NCBI RefSeq assembly: GCF_001613365.1
Contig: NZ_BDCF01000023.1
Location: 1-64,000 of the forward strand
DNA from: Nocardia xishanensis NBRC 101358
GTDB taxonomy: Bacteria; Actinomycetota; Actinomycetes; Mycobacteriales; Mycobacteriaceae
DNA: 64,000 bases
Reading direction: 5' to 3'
Shown: positions 39,863 to 60,885 of the stretch, in pieces
How the letters are laid out: every line of letters begins with the position of its first letter
How positions within the stretch are numbered: position 1 is the first letter of the stretch
Translations under genes and position numbers: made by a program
Notes under the pieces: generated by a model
What the model was told of the DNA's origin: nothing
Database searches by the model: none
Seen by the model: only the letters and a program-made list of their open reading frames with translations

Positions 39863-40738
39863 TCAGAACCGGTAGGTGATCCCGGTCATCCGCTCCGATT
39901 CCGACCACAGCCGCCGCTGCAATTCGGGGTTCTTCGAGAGCCTGCTGGAGGACGAGGGCCGCACCGGTCCCTGGCTGCCGAACAGCCGGGTCGGTCCCCA
40001 GTAGATGTCAGGGTCTGCGTCGGGCATGGTCGCGGCGAACAGCGTCGAGTGCGCGGCTTTCGCCGGAGCGTGCCCGATCAGGCGGATGAACGGCTTGCTC
40101 ACGTGGTCGAGCGGGGTCTCGGTCCTGGCGAACAGATCGGTGGCCGAGACACCGGGATGCACGGCGTAGGAGCGCTTCTTCGAGCCGGACTCGGCCAGGC
40201 GGCGCTGCAACTCCCGCGCGAACATCAGGTTCGCCAGCTTGGCCTGCGCGTAGGCGAGATTGCGCTGGTAGCGGCGGTTCTCGTAGTTGAGGTCGTCGAT
40301 CCACAGCTTCGGGGTCTGCTTGTGCGCGATGCTCGCGAGCGTGACGACCCGGTCGCGGACGCGGTCGAGCAGCAGGCCGGTCAGCGCGAAGTGGCCGAGA
40401 TGGTTGACGCCGAACTGGGTCTCGAAGCCGTCCGCGGTCCGGGAGAACGGGATGTTCATCAGGCCCGCGTTGTTGACGAGCACGTCGATCTCGCCGGACT
40501 GGTCGGCGAACGCGCGCACCGAGGTCAGGTCGGCGAGGTCGAGCGCGGCGACTCGCACGTCACCGGGGATCTCGGCCGCCACCTCCTTCGCTTTCGCGGC
40601 GTTGCGGCAGGCCATGACCACGGTCGCGCCCTTTGCGGCCAGCACCTTGGTCGTCTCCGCGCCGAGGCCGCCATTGGCGCCGGTGATGACATAAGTGCGC
40701 CCGGTCTGGTCCGGGATTTCGGTAGGTTTCCACGCCAT
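39863..40738 (-). CDS. short-chain dehydrogenase/reductase
   Basis: A 291-residue classical SDR. The Rossmann motif is YVITGANGGLGAETTK; ALDLADLTSVRAFADQ and VNNAGLMNIPF follow. The catalytic Ser is in VVTLASIAHKQ and the Tyr-x3-Lys motif is NLAYAQAKLANLMFARELQ. The sequence type (retinol-dehydrogenase/WW-domain-oxidoreductase-like) suggests NADP use and lipophilic alcohol or ketone substrates. It is divergent from a TetR regulator, and the palindrome at 40749-40764 overlaps its -10 (TAAGGT on the minus strand at 40747-40752), so the regulator very likely represses it. Confidence 0.92.
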   Translation of the reverse strand: MAWKPTEIPDQTGRTYVITGANGGLGAETTKVLAAKGATVVMACRNAAKAKEVAAEIPGDVRVAALDLADLTSVRAFADQSGEIDVLVNNAGLMNIPFSRTADGFETQFGVNHLGHFALTGLLLDRVRDRVVTLASIAHKQTPKLWIDDLNYENRRYQRNLAYAQAKLANLMFARELQRRLAESGSKKRSYAVHPGVSATDLFARTETPLDHVSKPFIRLIGHAPAKAAHSTLFAATMPDADPDIYWGPTRLFGSQGPVRPSSSSRLSKNPELQRRLWSESERMTGITYRF

Positions 40739-40748
40739 GCGGCAACCT

Positions 40749-40764
40749 TACTCTGGAGTAAGTT
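40749..40764. promoter_or_regulatory. TetR-type operator between SDR and tetR genes
   Basis: CTTACTC and GAGTAAG form perfect 7-bp arms with a 2-nt centre. The site covers part of the SDR -10 box and lies 100 bp upstream of the divergent TetR gene. Size and position fit a TetR-family operator. Confidence 0.7.
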
Positions 40765-40851
40765 TCGAGGGAAGGAACCGCGCCGACCCAGACGGGTTCG
40801 CTACCGGCGCGTATCCCGGATTCGGTGACCTTACCTCGCCATTGCGTTGGA

Positions 40852-40857
40852 TACGGT
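40852..40857 (+). promoter_or_regulatory. leaderless -10 box of the tetR gene
   Basis: TACGGT ends 6 nt before GTG 40864. Confidence 0.5.
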
Positions 40858-40863
40858 GAAGGC

Positions 40864-41496
40864 GTGACGACGACGGTGGGGCGGCAATACGGCGGGCGCG
40901 CCGTGGCCGAGCGCAAGGCGGAAAGGCGGCTGCGGTTCCTGGAGGCCGCAACGCGCCTCTTCGCCGAACGCGGGTACACGGAATGCTCGCTGGCCGACGT
41001 GTGCGCGGGCGCCGGACTTTCCAAGCGTCAGTTCTACGAGGAGTTCCAGACCAGGGAGGATGTGCTCGCCGCGGCATACGACCGTATCCAGGGCGACGCG
41101 GTCACCGCGGTCGCTGACGCACTCGCCGTGCTCGATCCGCGCCTCGATCCGAGCGCCGCGATGACGGCCGTGCTCAGCGCCTACCTCGGCTCGCTCGACG
41201 CCGATCCGTACCGCGCCAAGGTGGCGTTCATCGAGGTGGTCGGGGTGAGCGAGCGCATGGAGCGGCACCGGCGCGAGCGCAGGCATGCCTGGGCGAGCGT
41301 GCTCGAAACGGCGGTGGTGCCGAGGGTGGTGCTCGGCGGCCGGATTCGCGGCAACCCCAGTCTCGCGGCGAGCGCGCTCATCGGCGCGATCAACGGACTC
41401 ACCCACGAGTGGCTGCTCTGCGACCCGCGGCCTCCGGTGTCCGAGCTGGTCGAGCTGCTGGTTCCGGTGGCCATCGCCCTTATCGAAACTCCCTGA
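40864..41496 (+). CDS. TetR family transcriptional regulator
   Basis: A 210-residue TetR regulator. The N-terminal helix-turn-helix is AATRLFAERGYTECSLADVCAGAGLSKRQFYEEFQTREDVLAAAYD (about 25-70). The rest is the helical ligand-binding and dimerisation domain. GTG 40864 is supported by a -10 box 6 nt upstream. It is transcribed away from the SDR gene, and the palindrome between them is its probable target. The ligand may be an acyl or hydrophobic compound acted on by the SDR; this is inference. Confidence 0.92.
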   Translation: MTTTVGRQYGGRAVAERKAERRLRFLEAATRLFAERGYTECSLADVCAGAGLSKRQFYEEFQTREDVLAAAYDRIQGDAVTAVADALAVLDPRLDPSAAMTAVLSAYLGSLDADPYRAKVAFIEVVGVSERMERHRRERRHAWASVLETAVVPRVVLGGRIRGNPSLAASALIGAINGLTHEWLLCDPRPPVSELVELLVPVAIALIETP

Positions 41497-41532
41497 GCAG
41501 CAACGGAACTCGGTGACCGTTGGGTCATCGAG

Positions 41533-42474
41533 TCAGGCCAGCATGCCGGCCAGCCGCCGTGCGCGATGGGGTTGGCGCAGCTTGCCCATGGCCTTCGCCT
41601 CGAGCTGACGGACCCGCTCGCGGGAGACGCCGAGCGCGGTGCCGACCTCCGCGAGCGTGCGCGGTTCGTCCCGGTCCAGGCCGAAGCGCAACAGGATCAC
41701 CGTGCGTTCCCGGTCGGTGAGCGTGGCGAGCACCGCGTCGAGCCTGCCGCGGATCATGGTCGCCGCGACTACGTCGGCAGGGTCGGGGGCATCGTCCGGA
41801 ATCAGGCCGCCGAATTCGGTCTCGCCGTCGCCGACGGGAGCGTGCAGCGAGATCGGCTCGCGTCCGTGGCCCAGCACCTCCTCGACCTGGGATACCGGGA
41901 GTTCCAGCTCGGCGGCCATCTCGGCCGCGGTGGCTTCACGGCCCAGTCGCTGAGCGAGCTCGCGCCCGGTTCGGGTCACCCGGTTGAGCACCTCGACCAC
42001 GTGCACCGGGATGCGGATGGTCCGGCCCTGGTCGGCGATGGCGCGGCCGACGGCTTGGCGGATCCACCAGGTGGCGTAGGTGGACAGCTTCAGGCCGAGC
42101 CGGTGATCGAACTTCTCGATCGCGCGAATCAGGCCGAAAGTGCCCTCCTGGACCAAGTCGAGCAGCGACATCCCCGTCGGCGTCGGATAGCGCTTGGCGA
42201 TGGAGACCACCAATCGCAGATTGGCGCGGATCATGTGGTCCTTGGCGCACCGGCCCTCGGCGGCGGCGCTGTGCAGCTCGCGCCGCTCGGCCGCCGCGAG
42301 TTCGATTCCGGCCGAAGCGCTTTCGTCGATGCGCCGCTGCGCGAGCGCGCCCGCCTCGATGCGGACGGCGAGCGCGACCTCCTCGGCGGGCGTGAGCAGC
42401 GGGGTGCGGCCGATGTGGCGCAGGTAGTCCCGCATCGGATCGTCGGAGAGGGGAGCGGTGTCGAGCTGGGGCAC
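41533..42474 (-). CDS. group 2 sigma-70 family RNA polymerase sigma factor (SigB/HrdB-like)
   Basis: A 313-residue sigma factor lacking region 1.1. Region 1.2 is DPMRDYLRHIGRTPLLTPAEEVALA. Region 2 is RANLRLVVSIAKRYPTPTGMSLLDLVQEGTFGLIRAIEKFDHRLGLKLSTYATWWIRQAV, which carries the -10 recognition residues. Region 3 is next, and region 4.2 is TLAEVGTALGVSRERVRQLEAKAMGKLR. It is close to SigB-type factors used in stationary phase or stress, but the paralogue cannot be named from this alone. GTG 42474 is preceded by GGAAGGA. It is expressed from a near-consensus promoter at 42511-42539 and diverges from a TetR gene. Confidence 0.93.
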   Translation of the reverse strand: MPQLDTAPLSDDPMRDYLRHIGRTPLLTPAEEVALAVRIEAGALAQRRIDESASAGIELAAAERRELHSAAAEGRCAKDHMIRANLRLVVSIAKRYPTPTGMSLLDLVQEGTFGLIRAIEKFDHRLGLKLSTYATWWIRQAVGRAIADQGRTIRIPVHVVEVLNRVTRTGRELAQRLGREATAAEMAAELELPVSQVEEVLGHGREPISLHAPVGDGETEFGGLIPDDAPDPADVVAATMIRGRLDAVLATLTDRERTVILLRFGLDRDEPRTLAEVGTALGVSRERVRQLEAKAMGKLRQPHRARRLAGMLA

Positions 42475-42510
42475 GGGTGGTCCTTCCGGTCGATCGGCGA
42501 GGCGGAGATA

Positions 42511-42539
42511 AACTTAGATACAGCCTAAAAATATGTCAA
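42511..42539 (-). promoter_or_regulatory. near-consensus vegetative promoter of the sigma factor gene
   Basis: On the minus strand TTGACA (42534-42539) and TAAGTT (42511-42516) are separated by exactly 17 bp. The spacer is AT-rich and holds an imperfect inverted repeat TTAG-N7-CTAA (42514-42528), a possible operator. The expected transcript starts near 42504 and has a leader of about 30 nt. Confidence 0.75.
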
Positions 42540-42563
42540 CTACAAATTTATGCCGAGATCGGA

Positions 42564-42569
42564 TACGCT
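42564..42569 (+). promoter_or_regulatory. leaderless -10 box of the second tetR gene
   Basis: TACGCT ends 7 nt before ATG 42577 and picks that codon over ATG 42550. Confidence 0.5.
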
Positions 42570-42576
42570 CGCGGCC

Positions 42577-43212
42577 ATGGCCGAACAGGGACTTCGTGCG
42601 CGCAAGAAGCAGCAGACGCGCGAGAACATCTCGCACCAAGCGACGCTGCTGTTCCTGGAGCGCGGATTCGACAAGGTGACGATCGCCGAGGTGGCGGCCG
42701 CCGCCGACGTCGCCAAGATGACGGTGACCAACTACTTCCCACGCAAAGAGGACCTCGCCCTCGACCTCGGGGAGGTCTTCGTCGATCAACTCGCCCGCAT
42801 CGTGCGCGAGCGCGAACCGGGAGAGTCCGCGCTGGCCGCGCTGCGCCGCGCCTACCTCGCTGCCGCCGCGGACCGCGACCCGGTGGTGGGCTTCTCCGGT
42901 CCCGAGTTCGCCAGGATGATCGCCGAGAGTCCGGCGCTGACGGCGCGCCTACGCGAGTTCCACGATGACAGGGAGGCGGCGCTGGCCAGCACGCTGGCCG
43001 CGGAAACCGGCGCCGCGCCCGACGACATCACGCCCCGGGTGGCCGCGGCCCAGCTCGGCGGCGTGCACCGCGTGCTGTTCGAGGAGACGGTGCGCCGAAC
43101 TCTCGCGGGCGAATCGAACGACGAGATCGCCGGAGCGCTCACCGAATACATCCGGGTGGCCTTCGACGCCCTGGAGCCGGGGTTGCGAAAGTACGCGGTC
43201 CGCGCGGGCTGA
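42577..43212 (+). CDS. TetR family transcriptional regulator
   Basis: A 211-residue TetR regulator with DNA-binding domain at about 8-55 (QQTRENISHQATLLFLERGFDKVTIAEVAAAADVAKMTVTNYFPRKEDL) and a C-terminal domain of the TetR_C_17/MftR-like helical type. ATG 42577 is set by the -10 box. It is divergent from the sigma factor gene (103 bp apart) and lies 69 bp before the truncated MFS gene on the same strand, so it probably controlled that pump. Confidence 0.9.
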   Translation: MAEQGLRARKKQQTRENISHQATLLFLERGFDKVTIAEVAAAADVAKMTVTNYFPRKEDLALDLGEVFVDQLARIVREREPGESALAALRRAYLAAAADRDPVVGFSGPEFARMIAESPALTARLREFHDDREAALASTLAAETGAAPDDITPRVAAAQLGGVHRVLFEETVRRTLAGESNDEIAGALTEYIRVAFDALEPGLRKYAVRAG

Positions 43213-43281
43213 CGCGCGGGCGGGCGTTCGCTGCCGTGTCGCTGGCCCTGCGCCGGGTGGCCATCGGACGATACTGGCACG

Positions 43282-44091
43282 ATGACCGGTGCCGTCGCTG
43301 TTGCCGAGAAATCCAGCCGGGAGCCGCTCGGTCGCGGGCGGACCAACGTCGTCTTCGCCACCATCGTGCTCGGCATGCTGATGGCGGCACTGGATCAGAC
43401 CATCGTCTCCACCGCACTGCCGACCATCGTCGCCGATCTCGGCGGAGCCGGGCACATGGCCTGGGTGGTCACCTCGTATCTGCTCGCCGAGGCGGTGGCC
43501 ACCGGGGTGGCGCTGGCCGGGTTCGTGGTGGCCTGGTTCCTGAAGGAGGTGCCGTTGCGTGACAGCGCTCGGGCGGGCGCTTCCGATGTGGGCGAAGGGT
43601 TTTCGGTGCCCGACAACGCCGACCGGGAGGGTCTGCTCGAACGTGCCGTCGCGGTGACCATGAGCAAGGCGCGCGCCGAAGGTCCGGTGTTCCCCGCCGT
43701 TCTCGCCGACGCGCACAGCCCGCTCAGCCGCGGTCAAGCTTGGGCGCTGGGACAGGTATACCTGCACAACAGGATTCGTGGTGTTGCGACGATGCACACC
43801 ATCGCGCAGGCGCACCGGGTGCCCGACGAGGTGATCGAGCCGGTCGTGTCGAAGGTCATCGGCGGTGGCTATGTCTACGCCGATGACGGCGTACTGCACC
43901 TCACCGATTCCGGTGTCGCCGAGGTGGATCGGGTGAAGGCGGCATGGCGTCGCTGGCTCGGCGCCCGCCTCGACACCTGGAACGACCGCGGCCCCGCCGA
44001 CCGTGCGCTGCTCGACCGGGCCCTCATGAGTGTCGCCGCCAAGTTGCTGGAAGAACATCTGGACGAGGTCGAACCCGCAGGAGTCGGTTGA
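43282..44091 (+). pseudogene. DHA2-type MFS drug transporter with large in-frame internal deletion
   Basis: The 269-residue product begins as a 14-helix DHA2/EmrB-QacA transporter: VFATIVLGMLMAALDQTIVSTALPTIVADLGG (helix 1 with the family's Leu-Asp-x-Thr-Ile-Val motif) and MAWVVTSYLLAEAVAT (helix 2). It then jumps to the end of the last helix (VALAGFVVAWFLKEVPLRD), a sequence normally about 400 residues further on, and continues into a 170-residue cytosolic winged-helix-like C-terminal extension. Helices 3-13 are missing, yet the frame is intact. It cannot work as a pump. It could be a genuine deletion, an expressed remnant, or an assembly collapse. The junction is near 43500. Confidence 0.8.
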
Positions 44092-44250
44092 ACCGGTACC
44101 AGGTGGGAGCCTGTCCGGATTCTGGCCATCGATACCGAGCTCCATCGAGTGAGCCTGGCCGCCGCTGACATCCGGTTGAGCGGGGCGTGCGGAGGCGGAC
44201 TCCACCTGCCTCCGCACGCCCTCAGCCAGGCGACTTCAGATACTTGCGCC

Positions 44251-44284
44251 CGAATACTCGCGTACGTATATTCGTAGACGAGTA
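44251..44284. promoter_or_regulatory. overlapping inverted repeats, probable PadR operator
   Basis: CGAATA (44251-44256) pairs with TATTCG (44269-44274), and TACTCG (44255-44260) pairs with CGAGTA (44279-44284). The AT-rich patch ends 10 bp before the padR start and includes its upstream flank. PadR regulators commonly bind such sites to repress themselves and neighbours. Confidence 0.5.
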
Positions 44285-44294
44285 AGGAGGTGTC

Positions 44295-44945
44295 ATGGCC
44301 ACGAAACGCAAGGTGAACAACCTGCTGGCGCTCGCCATTCTCACGGTGATCATCGAACGGCCGATGCACCGCTACGAGATCGCCTCGAAGCTGCGCGAGC
44401 GCGGCAAAGACCAGGACATGGACATCAAGTGGGGTTCGCTCTACACGGTGGTCGAGAACATGGTCAAAGCCGGTTTCCTCGAACCCGTCGGCAGCGAACG
44501 CGACGGCGCACGCCCGGAACGGGTCATATACCGCGTCACCGACGCCGGTCGCGCCGAAATGTCCGACTGGACAAGGGAATTGATTGCCACTCCGGTTCGG
44601 GAGCGCGACGCGTTCACGGCGGGGCTCTCGGTGGCCAGCGTGCTGTCGCCGGACGAGGTGATCGAACTGCTCGGCGTCAGAATCGGCGCGCTGGAGGCGA
44701 TCGCCGCGGGCGTCCGCGGTGAGCTGGCGAAGCTCGCGGGCACCCTGCCCCGCCTGTTCCTGATCGAGACCGAATACGGGCTGGCGATGCTGGAGGCCGA
44801 GGCCGCGTGGGCCCGCTCCTGGCGCGCCGAGCTGGTCGACGGCACCTTCCCCGACCTGCCCATGTGGCGGCAGTTCCATGACGGCGCCATGGCGGCGTCC
44901 GACGTCGTCGAGATGGTCGAGAGGGGAATGCGGGAACCGAAGTAG
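44295..44945 (+). CDS. PadR family transcriptional regulator
   Basis: A 216-residue PadR regulator. The winged helix spans about residues 8-85 (LALAILTVIIERPMHRYEIASKLRERG, then KWGSLYTVVENMVKAGFLEPV and RVIYRVTDAGRAEMSDW). The C-terminal part is the helical dimerisation domain (PadR C-terminal). ATG 44295 follows AAGGAGG at good spacing. Inverted repeats overlap its promoter, suggesting autoregulation. The FAD monooxygenase gene downstream is separated from it by a strong hairpin, so the two are probably separate transcripts, perhaps with common control. Confidence 0.92.
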   Translation: MATKRKVNNLLALAILTVIIERPMHRYEIASKLRERGKDQDMDIKWGSLYTVVENMVKAGFLEPVGSERDGARPERVIYRVTDAGRAEMSDWTRELIATPVRERDAFTAGLSVASVLSPDEVIELLGVRIGALEAIAAGVRGELAKLAGTLPRLFLIETEYGLAMLEAEAAWARSWRAELVDGTFPDLPMWRQFHDGAMAASDVVEMVERGMREPK

Positions 44946-44988
44946 CCACCATCGCCCGGCGGTAGCCGGGAGGGACGCAATAGAGACC

Positions 44989-45026
44989 GGGCCCGGCGGC
45001 GGTGCGGCAACACCGCCGCCGAGCCC
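44989..45026 (+). terminator. hairpin terminator after padR
   Basis: GGCGGCGGTG (44995-45004) and CACCGCCGCC (45011-45020) form a perfect 10-bp stem with a 6-nt loop. It is extended by GGGC/GCCC after a 2-nt internal mismatch. There is no U tract. Confidence 0.75.
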
Positions 45027-45154
45027 GATGAAACCGTCTCGAACCGTGCCCGCACGAGCGCACCCGGCCACGAGGCTGGCAACCACAGGATAGCTGGGTG
45101 CGCGGTACGCGGATCGGTTCGGGGAAACCGACAACTCACCTCGGGAGATACCCC

Positions 45155-46348
45155 ATGTCCAGAATCCGTTCCGCGCTCGTCATCGGCGGCGGCATCGCCG
45201 GGCCCGTCGCGGCCACCGCCCTGCTGAAGGCGGGCATCGACGCCCGCGTCTACGAGGCCTACCCCGGCACCTCCTACGGCATCGGCAGCGGGCTCGCGCT
45301 CGCCCCCAACGGCGTCGCCGCCCTCGACATCATCGGCGCGGGCGATCCGGTGCGCGCCATCGCGCAGCCGGTGTCGAAGATGATCCTCTCGGTGGGCGGC
45401 AACCAGCACCACCTGCCCGCCGTGCCCGGCGAACCGCCGCTGCAATTGGTCGACCGCGCCGAACTGCACCAGACGCTGCACGATCACGCGGTGGCCGCCG
45501 GCGTCCATGTCGAGTTCGACAAGCGCCTGGTCGGCGTCGATGAGCACCCCGACGGCGTCACCGCGCGATTCGCGGACGGCAGCACCGCCACCGCGGACGT
45601 GCTGATCGGCGCGGACGGCATCCGCTCGACCGTGCGCGGCCTGATCGATCCGAACGCGCCAGGCCCGAAGTACACCGGCATGCTCGGCTTCGGCGCGTCG
45701 ACCTTCTGCGATGCCGAAGTGCCCGCGGACACCATGGTTTTCGCGTTCGGCAAGCAGGCGTACTACCTGTACTGGTCGGCCGGTGACGGGCAGGTCTTCT
45801 GGGGCGCGAACCTGCCGTCCAAGCAGTACCTGACGCTCACCGAGGCCCGCGCGATCCCGGCCGAGCAGTGGCTGACGATCCTGCGCGACACCTACGCCGA
45901 GGACACCCCCGGCGGCATGCTGGCCCGCAGCACCACTCCCGAACAGCTGGAGGTCACCGGCGGGCTGCACATCATGCCGCCGGTGCCGCACTGGTACCGC
46001 GGACGCATGGTGCTGGTCGGCGACGCGGTACACGCGCCGTCCAACAGTTCGGGACAGGGGGCGTCGCTGGCCGTCGAGAGCGCGGTGCAGTTGGCCAGGT
46101 GCCTGCGGGATCTGCCCGACCCCGCAGCGGCGTTCGCGGCCTATGAGCTGCTGCGCCGGGAGCGGGTGGAGGGCGTCGCGGCGCGCGCCGCGAAGATCAA
46201 CAGCAGCAAGACGCCCGGTCCGGTGGCGCGCAAGATGATGAATCTGCTGATGCCGCTGATGGTGAAGACGGTGATGAACCCCGAGAAGACCGTAGGCGCC
46301 GAGCGGCGCTACCGCATCGACTGGGATGCCGAGGTCCAATCCGCCTGA
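45155..46348 (+). CDS. FAD-dependent monooxygenase (PHBH fold)
   Basis: A 397-residue class A flavoprotein monooxygenase. SALVIGGGIAGPVAATALLKAG is the FAD Rossmann motif, DVLIGADGIRSTVR is the conserved DG motif, and MVLVGDAVHAPSNSSGQGASLAVESA is the GD motif with a conserved Pro/Ser-rich loop. Such enzymes hydroxylate or epoxidise aromatic or polyketide substrates with NAD(P)H and oxygen. It is not of the ornithine/lysine N-hydroxylase type. ATG 45155 is preceded by GGGAGA. It lies 191 bp before the adenylation-domain fragment, so it could tailor the NRPS product or be an independent detoxification gene under PadR. Confidence 0.9.
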   Translation: MSRIRSALVIGGGIAGPVAATALLKAGIDARVYEAYPGTSYGIGSGLALAPNGVAALDIIGAGDPVRAIAQPVSKMILSVGGNQHHLPAVPGEPPLQLVDRAELHQTLHDHAVAAGVHVEFDKRLVGVDEHPDGVTARFADGSTATADVLIGADGIRSTVRGLIDPNAPGPKYTGMLGFGASTFCDAEVPADTMVFAFGKQAYYLYWSAGDGQVFWGANLPSKQYLTLTEARAIPAEQWLTILRDTYAEDTPGGMLARSTTPEQLEVTGGLHIMPPVPHWYRGRMVLVGDAVHAPSNSSGQGASLAVESAVQLARCLRDLPDPAAAFAAYELLRRERVEGVAARAAKINSSKTPGPVARKMMNLLMPLMVKTVMNPEKTVGAERRYRIDWDAEVQSA

Positions 46349-46366
46349 TATATTCCGCCCGTACCT

Positions 46367-46406
46367 CGAACCGCCGGTCGCGAGTCCCATTGCGGCCGGC
46401 GGTTCG
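46367..46406 (+). terminator. hairpin after the monooxygenase gene
   Basis: CGAACCGCCGG (46367-46377) pairs perfectly with CCGGCGGTTCG (46396-46406) around an 18-nt loop. Without a U tract it is a probable U-poor terminator 18 bp after the stop, isolating the NRPS cluster. Confidence 0.65.
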
Positions 46407-46539
46407 CGCGTTCCCCCTTGGGTGGGGAATCGTTCACCCTCGGAGGTCGGGAGGCAGCCTTGGGGTTCCTGTCGGCAATGGCCTCGGACGACGAGATTGG
46501 AAGGCACAAAGAAAACGCCGCAATCCGAGGAGCATCGCA

Positions 46540-47007
46540 ATGTCGACCGAAACCATCGCACCTTCCGTTCCGGCCCGGACGGGCGCGCTCGCGTCGGTCG
46601 ACCACTTCGACCCGAACGCGATCGCGGTGTCCACCGCCGACTACGTCCTCACCTACGGCGAACTGGACTCCTGGTCGAATCGGCTCGCCCGGGTGCTGCT
46701 CGCCAAGGGCGCCGGACCGGGCGCGACGGTCGCCATGGCGGTGGAGCCTGCCATCGAAGCGGCGGTCACCCGCTGGGCCATCGCCAAGTCCGGCGCGACC
46801 CCCGTGCTCGTCACGTCGCGCGGACCGGGTTCGAGCGAGGTCGAGACGGCCACGATCGGCGTCACCACCACCGCGCTGCGCGGCGAACTGACCGAGGCCA
46901 TCGGCTGGCTGGTACTCGACGACCGATCGATGCTCGTTCGTTACCTCACCGGATCGGACGGCCCGATCACCGACGGCGAGCGCGCCCCACTGCGGCAGGC
47001 GTCCTGA
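46540..47007 (+). CDS. stand-alone N-terminal fragment of an NRPS adenylation domain
   Basis: A 155-residue protein aligning with the first part of an adenylation domain: YVLTYGELDSWSNRLARVLLAKG (core A1), then AVTRWAIAKSGATPVLVT (A2 region) and WLVLDDRSMLVRYLTGSDGPITDGE, which closely resembles residues of the NRPS second adenylation domain. It stops just before the P-loop core A3 (TSGSTG), so it cannot bind ATP or activate an amino acid. It has its own CGAGGAG site and a clean stop. It sits where an MbtH-like helper gene is often found; no MbtH gene is in the window. It could be a remnant of recombination or an A-domain-mimicking partner. Confidence 0.7.
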   Translation: MSTETIAPSVPARTGALASVDHFDPNAIAVSTADYVLTYGELDSWSNRLARVLLAKGAGPGATVAMAVEPAIEAAVTRWAIAKSGATPVLVTSRGPGSSEVETATIGVTTTALRGELTEAIGWLVLDDRSMLVRYLTGSDGPITDGERAPLRQAS

Positions 47008-47062
47008 CGACGCACCGTATCCCGCGTCGGGAAATCCTTCCCTGACATGCGGATTTCGAGTT

Positions 47063-47124
47063 GTCGACCAGCGTGCGGAGCTAAACTCTCCAGGGGAAGT
47101 ACTCCTATGCGCACGCTGGTCGAC
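47063..47124. repeat. 15-bp perfect inverted repeat in the NRPS leader region
   Basis: GTCGACCAGCGTGCG (47063-47077) and its exact complement (47110-47124) flank a 32-nt AT-richer loop. The loop contains TAAACT (47082-47087), a good -10, and GGGGAAG followed by an ATG at 47107. The site is too long for chance and lies 130-190 bp before the NRPS start. It may be a regulator site straddling the promoter, or an RNA hairpin if transcription starts further up. Confidence 0.75.
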
Positions 47125-47214
47125 TCATCCGCGGGAAGGCTCGTTCCCACACGAGTCGAGGCCCGCCGCGGGCGACAGCGCGCTCACCCCTCGCGGGCAC
47201 CGCGCGCGTCCTGA
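47107..47214 (+). CDS. possible leader peptide ORF before the NRPS
   Basis: A 35-codon frame starts at ATG 47107, eight bases after GGGGAAG, just downstream of a TAAACT -10. It reads MRTLVDSSAGRLVPTR at its start and contains nine arginines. Its 5' codons lie in the right arm of the inverted repeat. It ends 42 bp before the NRPS start; six Ts (47230-47235) lie between. The layout resembles a translated leader for attenuation, but Arg-rich frames are common by chance at this GC content. Confidence 0.35.
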   Translation: MRTLVDSSAGRLVPTRVEARRGRQRAHPSRAPRAS

Positions 47215-47256
47215 CTTGTTCTCTCCGTCTTTTTTCTGAGCCAGCAGGGACTTTGT

Positions 47257-60881
<13,625 letters not shown>

Positions 60882-60885
<4 letters not shown>

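Noticed and set aside
42511..42533. IdeR/DtxR iron box in the sigma promoter
   Set aside because: TTAGGC and CTAA occur but the 19-bp iron-box alignment matches poorly; it is only a short inverted repeat.
47176..47235. Intrinsic attenuator with the six-T run before the NRPS
   Set aside because: The nearest GC stem ends about 20 nt before the Ts, so a standard terminator does not form; kept only as a remark.
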